From Corynebacterium deserti GIMN1.010 (GTDB taxonomy: Bacteria > Actinomycetota > Actinomycetes > Mycobacteriales > Mycobacteriaceae): DNA of 64,000 nucleotides. The notes beneath the pieces were generated by a model. That model saw nothing but the letters and a program-made list of their open reading frames with translations. It was not told where the DNA came from and ran no database searches. Of the stretch, positions 27,502 through 34,449 are shown piece by piece. The stretch is from positions 1,116,001-1,180,000 of the forward strand of contig NZ_CP009220.1 in the NCBI RefSeq assembly GCF_001277995.1, in the 5' to 3' direction. Numbering within the stretch: position 1 is the first letter of the stretch; each line of letters begins with the position of its first letter. The position numbers and the translations under genes are program-made.

Positions 27502-28233
27502 ATGACCTTTCTAACTATTGACAGTGTTTTTAGTTTTGCCGCCCTGGACATTCTTGCCAATCGGGCAAATGAATCACTGAGCGTGGAAGACTTCTTTAGA
27601 GAAGTGGATGAAATTGCAAAAGACCCAGAATTTCTTCTTAAGTTGCCCACACCGATCGAATTTTCAGATGCGCCAACTGGTGATTCGAAAAAAGATGGGG
27701 ACAATGCCGCTCTGATGCTCGAAAGCATTGGCTATCTAAATCCGGCAGATGCCGCAGACCCAAGATTGTGGAGTTTTCTTGCACTCGTTACTCTGCGGGA
27801 GTTCATGGAGGGTCGTTGGCCTCTTGAAAGCAAGGAAGACTGGCGAAATCAACTCCTTGGGCGTTGGTTGTTACGTAAGACCAGCCGGCGAAGTCTCTTG
27901 CGACATGGCATCGCTCGACTGTGGTGGGTGGCAGCACTTACTCATGATGCAGATCAAAGTAAAGACGCAACTAGGACTTCCGGGGATTCATTTGCATACA
28001 CCAGATGGGTATTTGAAAATCAGAATCGGTACCAGTCGATTTTCGAACGTCAGCTAGGATCTATTGATCCGATACGCTGGGCGATTTTAGAGGTGATGTA
28101 CAAGTCAACTTTAAAAGGCCAAACTGCAGAAATTAAGAGGATTACAAAGGAGCTCCATTTAGAGTCTGGCTTTAGGCATCTCGATGTCTTGGATCATGCT
28201 GAATTGGTCGACCTTATTGAACAAAGACTATAA
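27502..28233 (+). CDS. Unknown protein of the GHKL operon (possibly DUF6339-like)
   Basis: A 243-residue, mainly helical protein. DNAALMLESIGYLNPADAADPRLWSFLALVTLREFMEGRWP followed by LLGRWLL, RRSLLRHGIARLWWVA and FERQLGS look like a family that I remember as DUF6339, seen near defence genes; this is from memory and unverified. No catalytic triad is evident. It closes the operon and faces the Z1 ATPase gene tail to tail with a 170-bp gap. It is likely a structural or effector subunit of the GHKL system (inference). Confidence 0.65.
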   Translation: MTFLTIDSVFSFAALDILANRANESLSVEDFFREVDEIAKDPEFLLKLPTPIEFSDAPTGDSKKDGDNAALMLESIGYLNPADAADPRLWSFLALVTLREFMEGRWPLESKEDWRNQLLGRWLLRKTSRRSLLRHGIARLWWVAALTHDADQSKDATRTSGDSFAYTRWVFENQNRYQSIFERQLGSIDPIRWAILEVMYKSTLKGQTAEIKRITKELHLESGFRHLDVLDHAELVDLIEQRL

Positions 28234-28256
28234 CGCTCAGAGGTGCGTTGTTGAGC

Positions 28257-28302
28257 TGCTCCGGATGACACTTTAGTCGTTAATCGGCTGACGTCCGGAG
28301 CA
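28257..28302. repeat. Inverted repeat between the two convergent defence operons
   Basis: TGCTCCGGA and TCCGGAGCA are perfect 9-bp arms with 28 nt between. It lies in the gap between the facing gene ends and may act as a bidirectional terminator, although the usual T-run is absent on both sides. Confidence 0.5.
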
Positions 28303-28403
28303 ATTCCAGTGCCAATTGAATGGAATTGAGGTAGCAAACACCGGGAGCATACTTGCCTGCGAGTGGGGTTACCGTTTAGATGGCCACCACTTTCCAAAGA
28401 CGA

Positions 28404-30284
28404 TTACTCGATGCTTCGATAGAAGAGGGACCCATTCGGTAACTTGAGGTTTGGGACCCAGATTGGAGCTGAGGACCAGCCTAAACTCTGGTCAATGCGG
28501 TAAAGAGTCAGCACGGGGTTTAGCTTGATCGCATCGCCCAACTTGCGGTCGGTCTCAGAGAGCAAGCTGCCGGTACCTTGCCGAACTTTTCTATTGCGAC
28601 GTAGCAAGAGCCAGCTTTGGTCTGCCGCGTTGTTGTCAAGGCGATCTCTCAGAATGCTGCCAAATGCCTTTAGCGCAAAGTCATCTCGATCGGCATGAAA
28701 ATGCTCAAGAATCGCTAATAGCTGATGCGTGGAGATCTGAAGATCGAGATCTGAGGCTGAAAGCTTATCCAGGATCGCATCTAGCTTGTCCATGTCAGGG
28801 ACTGACGGGTCAGTAGCGAAGTAATTGACGCCACCTACGATTGTCTTGAGGAAATCATTATTGAGAACTGTTCGACGGGTTGGACGAACGCCTTCACCCA
28901 AATCGATATTGATTTCATCGATGCTCGGATTGTGAGCCAGTTGGCGTTTAATCGCTTCGTTACCTTTGTGCACTTCATGGAATGTCTTTAGGACGACACC
29001 AGGCATGAAGATTCGAAGGTAATTTAGGCGTCTGTCGTAACCAAACATGCGCGCATGCTGCCAAAGTGTATCTGCTTGCGGCGACTTTGAAGTCCTTGAG
29101 TAGAAGACCGTTTGGAGCTTGGGAATTGTCAGCCCACGACCGAGTGAGTCGCCACCGATCACCACGTTGAATCCAGTTTTTAGGGCGTCGTCGTCGCCAA
29201 TCTTGTTGTCAGAGTTGACGACGACTGTAGAAATTTTGATGTCTTGTGAAAAAGCGTGGAGCAAATCCACAACTTGATCAACGGAACGGTCCTTCTGGCA
29301 CAGTGGCTGGAGCTCATTTTCCCAAATGTCGGTGACGAGCTCGACGGTTTCGGGGGTGTCAAGAGTTCTATAGAACTCAGAAATCGACTCTTCAACGTTT
29401 GCTGCAGAATCACCGTGTGCCTCGCGTTGGCGGCTCGTGTGGATGAGCATATTGCAACCATCGTCACCCAACTCTTTCAGCAATACTGAAGTGATGAGAT
29501 ACGTCATGATTGCGTGGTTGAATGTCTTACTTTCGGAATGTTCGCCCGATGCAAATCCCTTCACGTTGGGATTCGGGATTTCATCGAAGAGCTGCGCACC
29601 TCCGATATAGCTTTGACCAGGACCGAAGGAGAGAATCGAATCTGGCCTCCATCCATCAAGCTTTGCCTGCAAGAGATTCGCTTGAGGAGTTCCGGTTACC
29701 TGCAGGTAAATACAGGAGGGCGCAAAGTCTCTAATCTCGGTTAGTACCTTGTTGATTGCAGTCTGCTGTCCTTGATTGACCTTTGCATTGAGGCTTGCTG
29801 CATCTGCCTCATCATCGATGATGAGGAGTGGTTTCCCGTGAATAGCGTCGGTGCTGCTAAAGACCCTTTTCCACCGTTCGAGTACAGATTTATTCTTGTT
29901 TAGAACGATCAGAACTGGCTGGTCATTCTTCTGGTTTTTTACTGTGCTTCGAAAACGGAATTCATCGTTACCGTTGCACACGGATACAGCAGGGAATGCG
30001 CCGAGGATGCGCTCGAATGTCTGATCAACAAGGCGTGTGTTGTCTGATGTTAAGAAGAGCGCAAAACGAATCCCTTCATCGAATGCTCGGCCAATGATGC
30101 CCAAGACGTGTGAGGTCTTGCCGCTTTGTACGTCTCCGTACATGAGGCATTGGCTAAAAGACACCCAGTCAAAAGTATCGAGTATTCGCTCAGAAAATGT
30201 ATCCGTAGTTTCGGTGATAGCTGCCCTATAAGCTGGCTGATCGATTTGAGCAATATAACGATCAAAATACTCGGCACTAGTCAT
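28404..30284 (-). CDS. Z1-domain DEAD-like ATPase, CglI H-subunit-like
   Basis: A 626-residue helicase-like ATPase. Walker A is GDVQSGKT (residues 50-57), Walker B LLIIDDEAD (DEAD at 157-160), and a motif III equivalent is VTGTPQ (195-200). The Z1 region carries GGDSLGRGLTIPKL and QADTLWQHARMFGYDRR, the arginine-finger motif VI equivalent. In C. glutamicum CglI, a subunit of this type (H.CglI) hydrolyses NTP and drives a PLD-type nuclease subunit. The order here (methylase, nuclease, Z1 ATPase) and sizes match that system. AGGAG precedes ATG 30284, and it overlaps the nuclease gene by 8 bp. I have not aligned it with H.CglI, so orthology is inferred. Confidence 0.87.
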   Translation of the reverse strand: MTSAEYFDRYIAQIDQPAYRAAITETTDTFSERILDTFDWVSFSQCLMYGDVQSGKTSHVLGIIGRAFDEGIRFALFLTSDNTRLVDQTFERILGAFPAVSVCNGNDEFRFRSTVKNQKNDQPVLIVLNKNKSVLERWKRVFSSTDAIHGKPLLIIDDEADAASLNAKVNQGQQTAINKVLTEIRDFAPSCIYLQVTGTPQANLLQAKLDGWRPDSILSFGPGQSYIGGAQLFDEIPNPNVKGFASGEHSESKTFNHAIMTYLITSVLLKELGDDGCNMLIHTSRQREAHGDSAANVEESISEFYRTLDTPETVELVTDIWENELQPLCQKDRSVDQVVDLLHAFSQDIKISTVVVNSDNKIGDDDALKTGFNVVIGGDSLGRGLTIPKLQTVFYSRTSKSPQADTLWQHARMFGYDRRLNYLRIFMPGVVLKTFHEVHKGNEAIKRQLAHNPSIDEINIDLGEGVRPTRRTVLNNDFLKTIVGGVNYFATDPSVPDMDKLDAILDKLSASDLDLQISTHQLLAILEHFHADRDDFALKAFGSILRDRLDNNAADQSWLLLRRNRKVRQGTGSLLSETDRKLGDAIKLNPVLTLYRIDQSLGWSSAPIWVPNLKLPNGSLFYRSIE

Positions 30285-31335
30285 TTGCTACTCCTGGCCT
30301 GAAATCCATTACCCAACGTTTGGACTCTGAGAAAAACATCAGATCGACGGTCGACCGCCCATACTTTTCTAGAATCTCTGATGTAACCATTTGACCAGGT
30401 TTGAGTAGACCATTGGCTTCCAAGTGGCCTTTAAGATACGCCCCAAGAATGGATAGGGAGCCCGATGACCGGAGATTCTTATTGCCCTCCTGCCCATTGA
30501 CATTACAGCTGAATTTAAAGCCATTGTCGGTGATTACATCGAATTCGGCTTTGTTTTGTGGGTACCCCTCTGAGCGAGTAATCGCCGTACCGGGGATTAA
30601 TTCGGCCTCATACCAGGGGCGCGCAAGGGTTCGGCCCGTCCCTCTACTTTCGCGACCCTTGCCGAAGAAGACGTTGAGGTTGCTTCGGGGGGTTTCCTTG
30701 ATCGGGATAGAGAATTTGTATTGAGGCTTGAGATTCTCAACAAGCTCATAAGGCGTAGTCTCCTGAGTCTTTTCCACCTCATCCATCTTCTCAAGTGGTG
30801 ATTTGAGATCGCGATTTGTTGGAACAATATCGAGTTGATGAAGTGGGGTGCCAAGTCTAAAGAGTATCGACTGCATGTAGTCGACGATTGAACGCGCGCC
30901 TTCTGAGACTAGGACACCGGCTTCATAAGTTGACGAGTAGCTCTGTGAAATGGAGCTGAGGTTTCCGCTGCCGACATAAACAGACTCCTGGGAACTATTC
31001 GCGCCAAAAGAATAGAGTTTTCCGTGGTAGTGCACGCGAGTCGAAAGCAGTACCTCGCCTAGGCGATCCTGGCGAAGTCGATCTGCGAGTGTGTTCAGCG
31101 CGGATAGCTGGGGAACAGTAAAGCCCTCAAAATATTGCATTCCAACTAAGAGATTTAGATAGATATCTGAATTCTCTTCTACGTAGTTTGTGAGCTCAAC
31201 AAGTGAAGCTACATCGACGTATCCAACTGCAATATCTAGCCGGTCAGTAACATCGGCTAGGCTCCAGAAGCGTTCTCGAAACGGCTTAAAAGGAGATTTT
31301 GGATTGGGAGAATCTGCAATGAATTCGAGGGCCAT
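30277..31335 (-). CDS. PLD-fold restriction endonuclease of the NgoFVII/CglI family
   Basis: A 352-residue nuclease subunit. The single phospholipase-D-type catalytic motif is HYHGKLYSFG ... GSGNLSS, with His104, Lys106 and Asn125 (HxK ... GSxN). One such site per chain requires a dimer, as known for BfiI and R.CglI. The C-terminal part (about 190-352), including NLNVFFGKGRESRGTGRTL and PWYEAELI, is likely a B3-like DNA-recognition domain; this is inferred from R.CglI. CglI recognises GCCGC, and relatives such as NgoFVII recognise GCSGC; the specificity here is not visible. It lies 4 bp after the methylase gene and overlaps the Z1 gene. Confidence 0.85.
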   Translation of the reverse strand: MALEFIADSPNPKSPFKPFRERFWSLADVTDRLDIAVGYVDVASLVELTNYVEENSDIYLNLLVGMQYFEGFTVPQLSALNTLADRLRQDRLGEVLLSTRVHYHGKLYSFGANSSQESVYVGSGNLSSISQSYSSTYEAGVLVSEGARSIVDYMQSILFRLGTPLHQLDIVPTNRDLKSPLEKMDEVEKTQETTPYELVENLKPQYKFSIPIKETPRSNLNVFFGKGRESRGTGRTLARPWYEAELIPGTAITRSEGYPQNKAEFDVITDNGFKFSCNVNGQEGNKNLRSSGSLSILGAYLKGHLEANGLLKPGQMVTSEILEKYGRSTVDLMFFSESKRWVMDFRPGVAND

Positions 31336-31339
31336 TTGA

Positions 31340-32434
31340 CTAATCTACTTCCATCTCAGCATCTTTGATTCGTTCTGCAATTGACATCTTCTGAAGTCGG
31401 CTGACCTCTTCAGACAGGTCAACAGGGGTGTAGTCACCCGTAAACACCTTCATCAGTCTCTCGGCCAAGGCTTGAACTCCACGAGGAGGTACGGCGTTAC
31501 CGATCTGCCGGCGCACCTCGGTTGGCGAACCGAGGAATTCGTACGTGTCCGGGAATGACTGGAGACGTGCACGTTCTCGGTTAGTGAGCGCTCGTGGTTC
31601 TGGGTAGTGGTAGCCCCAAGTTCCACCTCCGCCTGCCGCAATGATCGTCTTTGCTGGCTCATTGCGGTGGATTCGACGGTAAACGTGGCTGATCATTCCC
31701 TTGACATACAACTCGTGGTCTTTGGGAATGTCGGTGAAGTTGCCACCCTCCGGAATCAAGTCAATGATCTTTCGAGTGCGTGGCATTTGCTTGTGGTGCT
31801 CGTTGTTGAAAGGTACTTTTTCAACGCCTTCCAGAGCTTCGCCCGCAGTGACGTATGGAACGCCTTCACTGCGTGGGCCATGCGTTGGCTTGGGGTGTTT
31901 GAAGTTGAATCCGGTATCGAGACGTACGCCAACGATGAGTACTCGTTCCCGGAATTGGGGAACTCCATACTCTGCAAAGTTGTAGAGGCGAGGCTTAACC
32001 AAATAGCCAGGTGCAACCGCTTCGAGATCTTCGACAATTGTCTTGATCGCCATCTTCTTGTTAGCAGTGAGAAGTCCCTTCACATTCTCTGCGACAAAGA
32101 CCTTTGGCTGTTTCGCTGCAACGAAATCGCGGAAGTTTTTGTATAGTCCGCCTCGCTCACCATTAAGGCCTGGACGCTTCCAAATAACTGAGAAGTCCTG
32201 GCATGGAAATCCGCCGGTGACCACGTCAGCGTCGGGTATTGACTCATCCGTGAATGGGTCAATCTTAGTGATGTCCTCGTAAACAATGTGATCTCCGAGG
32301 TTATGGCGATAAGAGTCGCAGGCAAGTTCATTGAAGTCATTTGCCCAAACAGTCTTGAAGCCTTCCGCTTCAAAACCGATGTCAAGACCGCCACATCCCG
32401 TGAATGTGGAAACGACTTTCGGCTGGATACTCAT
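31340..32434 (-). CDS. DNA (cytosine-5) methyltransferase
   Basis: A 364-residue m5C methyltransferase that protects host DNA from the partner nuclease. Motif I is FTGCGGLDIGFEAEG (residues 11-25), motif IV GGFPCQDFS with catalytic Cys78, motif VI AENVKG (115-120), motif VIII QFRERV (160-165) and motif X GNAVPPRG near residue 311. The target-recognition region between motifs VIII and IX (about 185-290) sets specificity and cannot be read by eye. AAGGAG precedes ATG 32434, with a palindrome just upstream. It leads the three-gene restriction operon, so the methylase is made first. Confidence 0.93.
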   Translation of the reverse strand: MSIQPKVVSTFTGCGGLDIGFEAEGFKTVWANDFNELACDSYRHNLGDHIVYEDITKIDPFTDESIPDADVVTGGFPCQDFSVIWKRPGLNGERGGLYKNFRDFVAAKQPKVFVAENVKGLLTANKKMAIKTIVEDLEAVAPGYLVKPRLYNFAEYGVPQFRERVLIVGVRLDTGFNFKHPKPTHGPRSEGVPYVTAGEALEGVEKVPFNNEHHKQMPRTRKIIDLIPEGGNFTDIPKDHELYVKGMISHVYRRIHRNEPAKTIIAAGGGGTWGYHYPEPRALTNRERARLQSFPDTYEFLGSPTEVRRQIGNAVPPRGVQALAERLMKVFTGDYTPVDLSEEVSRLQKMSIAERIKDAEMEVD

Positions 32435-32451
32435 GAACGCAAATACTCCTT

Positions 32452-32472
32452 CGAGAGGTCACATGACCCTCG
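32452..32472. promoter_or_regulatory. Palindrome before the methyltransferase gene
   Basis: GGTCA-CA-TGACC (with extended, imperfect CGAG/CTCG flanks) lies right upstream of the ribosome site of the methylase gene. It is unlike the palindrome at 24466, so the two operons would not share this regulator. Autoregulation by the methylase or a host factor is possible. Confidence 0.45.
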
Positions 32473-32688
32473 TAATAAAACTCGGATGTTGATGAACACC
32501 TTAAAACAAGTGGCGGACATCGACAGGATGCAAATTAGAAAATATATTCCAATTGTTTGCTGAGGAGTTGGCTGAAAACTTCCTGCGCCAAGCTCTACTC
32601 AAGAGTTACAAGTCTAAAGCATTGCCCAAAGATTCCCTCAATGTTGGTCGTGGAATGGGGTGATGGTGAGAAGTGGGCGTGAAACAGC
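32473..32688. other. Upstream region of the restriction operon, no gene seen
   Basis: About 215 bp that probably hold the promoter of the methyltransferase operon and the right boundary of the defence island. No repeat marking an integration event is visible. Confidence 0.4.
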
Positions 32689-32722
32689 AAAAGGACCGAA
32701 ACAAGTTAGTTTCAGTCCTTTT
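32689..32722. terminator. Terminator of the amino-acid permease gene
   Basis: AAAAGGACCGAAAC and GTTTCAGTCCTTTT pair with one mismatch around a short loop. The run of T on the permease strand follows the stem. It lies 12 bp after the permease stop codon. Confidence 0.85.
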
Positions 32723-32733
32723 GAAAGTGGTGC

Positions 32734-34140
32734 TTAAACCTTGCGCGGATCCAACTCTTCATAGTTGATCGGCGCAATTGCCTTTGGTCGGCCTGTGGCG
32801 TAGTAAAGGATTGTCATCAGGACGAGGAATCCAACGCCGACGGCGAGTGGTAGGTGGTAGTTCTCGTACCAAACCATGATTCCGAAGGTGAAGGCGATGA
32901 AGAGGATCGCGAAATACTGGCCGAAAGGATAGAACGGCACTGGGAACTTCAGAGTCTCTACTTCCTCGGCTGACATACGACGACGCGAACCGACCTGGGC
33001 AAGGAGGATCATCAGCCATACGTAGACGGTTGCGAAGGTGGCTAGGGAAGCGACGATTTCAAAGACGCGCTCGGGAAGTACTGCGTTGAGGATGACTCCC
33101 ACGATAAGCACGATGATCATGATGATGGTGGTCATAATCGGAACACCATTCTTGGCAATCTTGCCCATGGCCTTTGGTGCGAGGTTTTCCTTGGCAAGGC
33201 CTGTGAGCACTCGACCGGCGCCGAAGAGATCAGCATTGATAGCGGACAACGCTGCTGTGATCACCACGAGGTTGAGAAGACCAGCAGCCCAGTTGACACC
33301 CAGGGTGTCGAAGATCTGGACGAAGGGGGATTCCTCGCCGGTGATGGAAGGCCAAGGATTAAGAGCCAGGATCACCAGGATGGCACCAACATAGAAGAGG
33401 AGGATGCGCACTGGGACAGTATTTACAGCCTTGGGGATAGACTTCTCAGGTTCTTCAGCTTCGGAACCTGCAACACCGATGATTTCGGTGCCACCGAATG
33501 CGAAGAGAACAAGGATGAAGGCTGCGATCATGCCTTCAATGCCGTTGGGGAAGAATCCACCGTGCTCCCAGAGGTTAGATATGCCAGCAACCTCAGCATT
33601 GGAGCCAAGACCAAAGGCAAGGATGGCTGCGCCACCAACGATCATTGCAATAACAGCGGTGACCTTGACGATGGTGAAAACCACTTCCAACTCGCCGAAC
33701 CAGCGCACCGAGGCGAGGTTAGCGCCGCCGACAATGAGCAAGGTGGCAGCTACCCACACCCATTGCGGAGTATCCGGGAACCAGAAGTTCATATAGATGC
33801 CGATGGCTGTGAGGTCAGCCAGACAGACGATGAGCATCTCAAAGGCGAACATCCAGCCGGTGATGTAGCCTGCCCAACCGCCAAGGTGTGCGCGGGTATA
33901 AACGGCAAAGGATCCGCGGACGGGGTGGTGGACGGACATCTCGCCAAGCGCGCGGAGCATGAAGTACACCACGGCACCTCCAAGGAGGTAGACCAAGAGT
34001 ACGGATGGACCAGCTGCTTGAATTGCGCCGGCGGAGCCGTAGAACAGGCCGGTTCCGATTGCTGAACCCAGCGCGATGAAGTGAATGTGTCGAGCCCGCA
34101 GACCTTTAAAGGTTTTGGCTGGGGCAGGGGAGGCATTCAT
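32734..34140 (-). CDS. Amino-acid permease, APC superfamily (aromatic/proline type)
   Basis: A 468-residue inner-membrane H+-coupled amino-acid importer of the AAT branch (AroP/PheP/ProY). The family signature is at the N-terminus, LRARHIHFIALGSAIGTGLFYGSA (residues 14-37), and FGGTEIIGVAGSEAEEPEKSIPKA (about 215-238) is the substrate-region signature. Twelve hydrophobic segments are visible. In the C. glutamicum reference the gene at this place is annotated as a phenylalanine permease (pheP), as I recall; the sequence alone does not decide the substrate. It has its own terminator and is single-gene. Confidence 0.85.
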   Translation of the reverse strand: MNASPAPAKTFKGLRARHIHFIALGSAIGTGLFYGSAGAIQAAGPSVLLVYLLGGAVVYFMLRALGEMSVHHPVRGSFAVYTRAHLGGWAGYITGWMFAFEMLIVCLADLTAIGIYMNFWFPDTPQWVWVAATLLIVGGANLASVRWFGELEVVFTIVKVTAVIAMIVGGAAILAFGLGSNAEVAGISNLWEHGGFFPNGIEGMIAAFILVLFAFGGTEIIGVAGSEAEEPEKSIPKAVNTVPVRILLFYVGAILVILALNPWPSITGEESPFVQIFDTLGVNWAAGLLNLVVITAALSAINADLFGAGRVLTGLAKENLAPKAMGKIAKNGVPIMTTIIMIIVLIVGVILNAVLPERVFEIVASLATFATVYVWLMILLAQVGSRRRMSAEEVETLKFPVPFYPFGQYFAILFIAFTFGIMVWYENYHLPLAVGVGFLVLMTILYYATGRPKAIAPINYEELDPRKV

Positions 34141-34449
34141 CGAGATGCTGACCTCGTTTCGGGTGATAGAGGGACCGTTTTTGAACGGAAATCACCTTAC
34201 TCTGCAATGTGAGAAAATTAGGTGTCGGAGCATTTGACGCGTGGAGTTGAAAGACTCAAAAAGAGAAATTGGTGGTGTGAGTCACCGGATTGGGGTGGGA
34301 ATGGGGTGGAGGTGGGCGTCGAAAAGCGCTTTTTGAGACGTTTATGTGTCGCGGGTCCCATGATCCCTGCTTGCGCCCGGCAGGCTGCGGGCGTTGGAGA
34401 GAAATACATGTGGAGTTCTGCGGGAATTTAGCGTAACTTGTTAAGAACA
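34141..34449. other. Intergenic region with divergent promoters and the RNA-helicase leader
   Basis: About 300 bp without a credible gene. A hairpin CGCCCG ... CGGGCG at 34374-34393 would form in the leader of the helicase mRNA. Long leaders are common in cold-responsive DEAD-box helicase genes, so it may have a regulatory role (inference). Confidence 0.4.

Noticed and set aside
24507..32434. Prophage or integrative element
   Set aside because: No integrase, structural phage gene, relaxase or attachment-site duplication is visible around the island. Only dead insertion sequences flank it on the left.
34222..34431. 69-codon open frame before the RNA helicase gene
   Set aside because: No ribosome site and unnatural composition; the region is better explained as promoter and leader.
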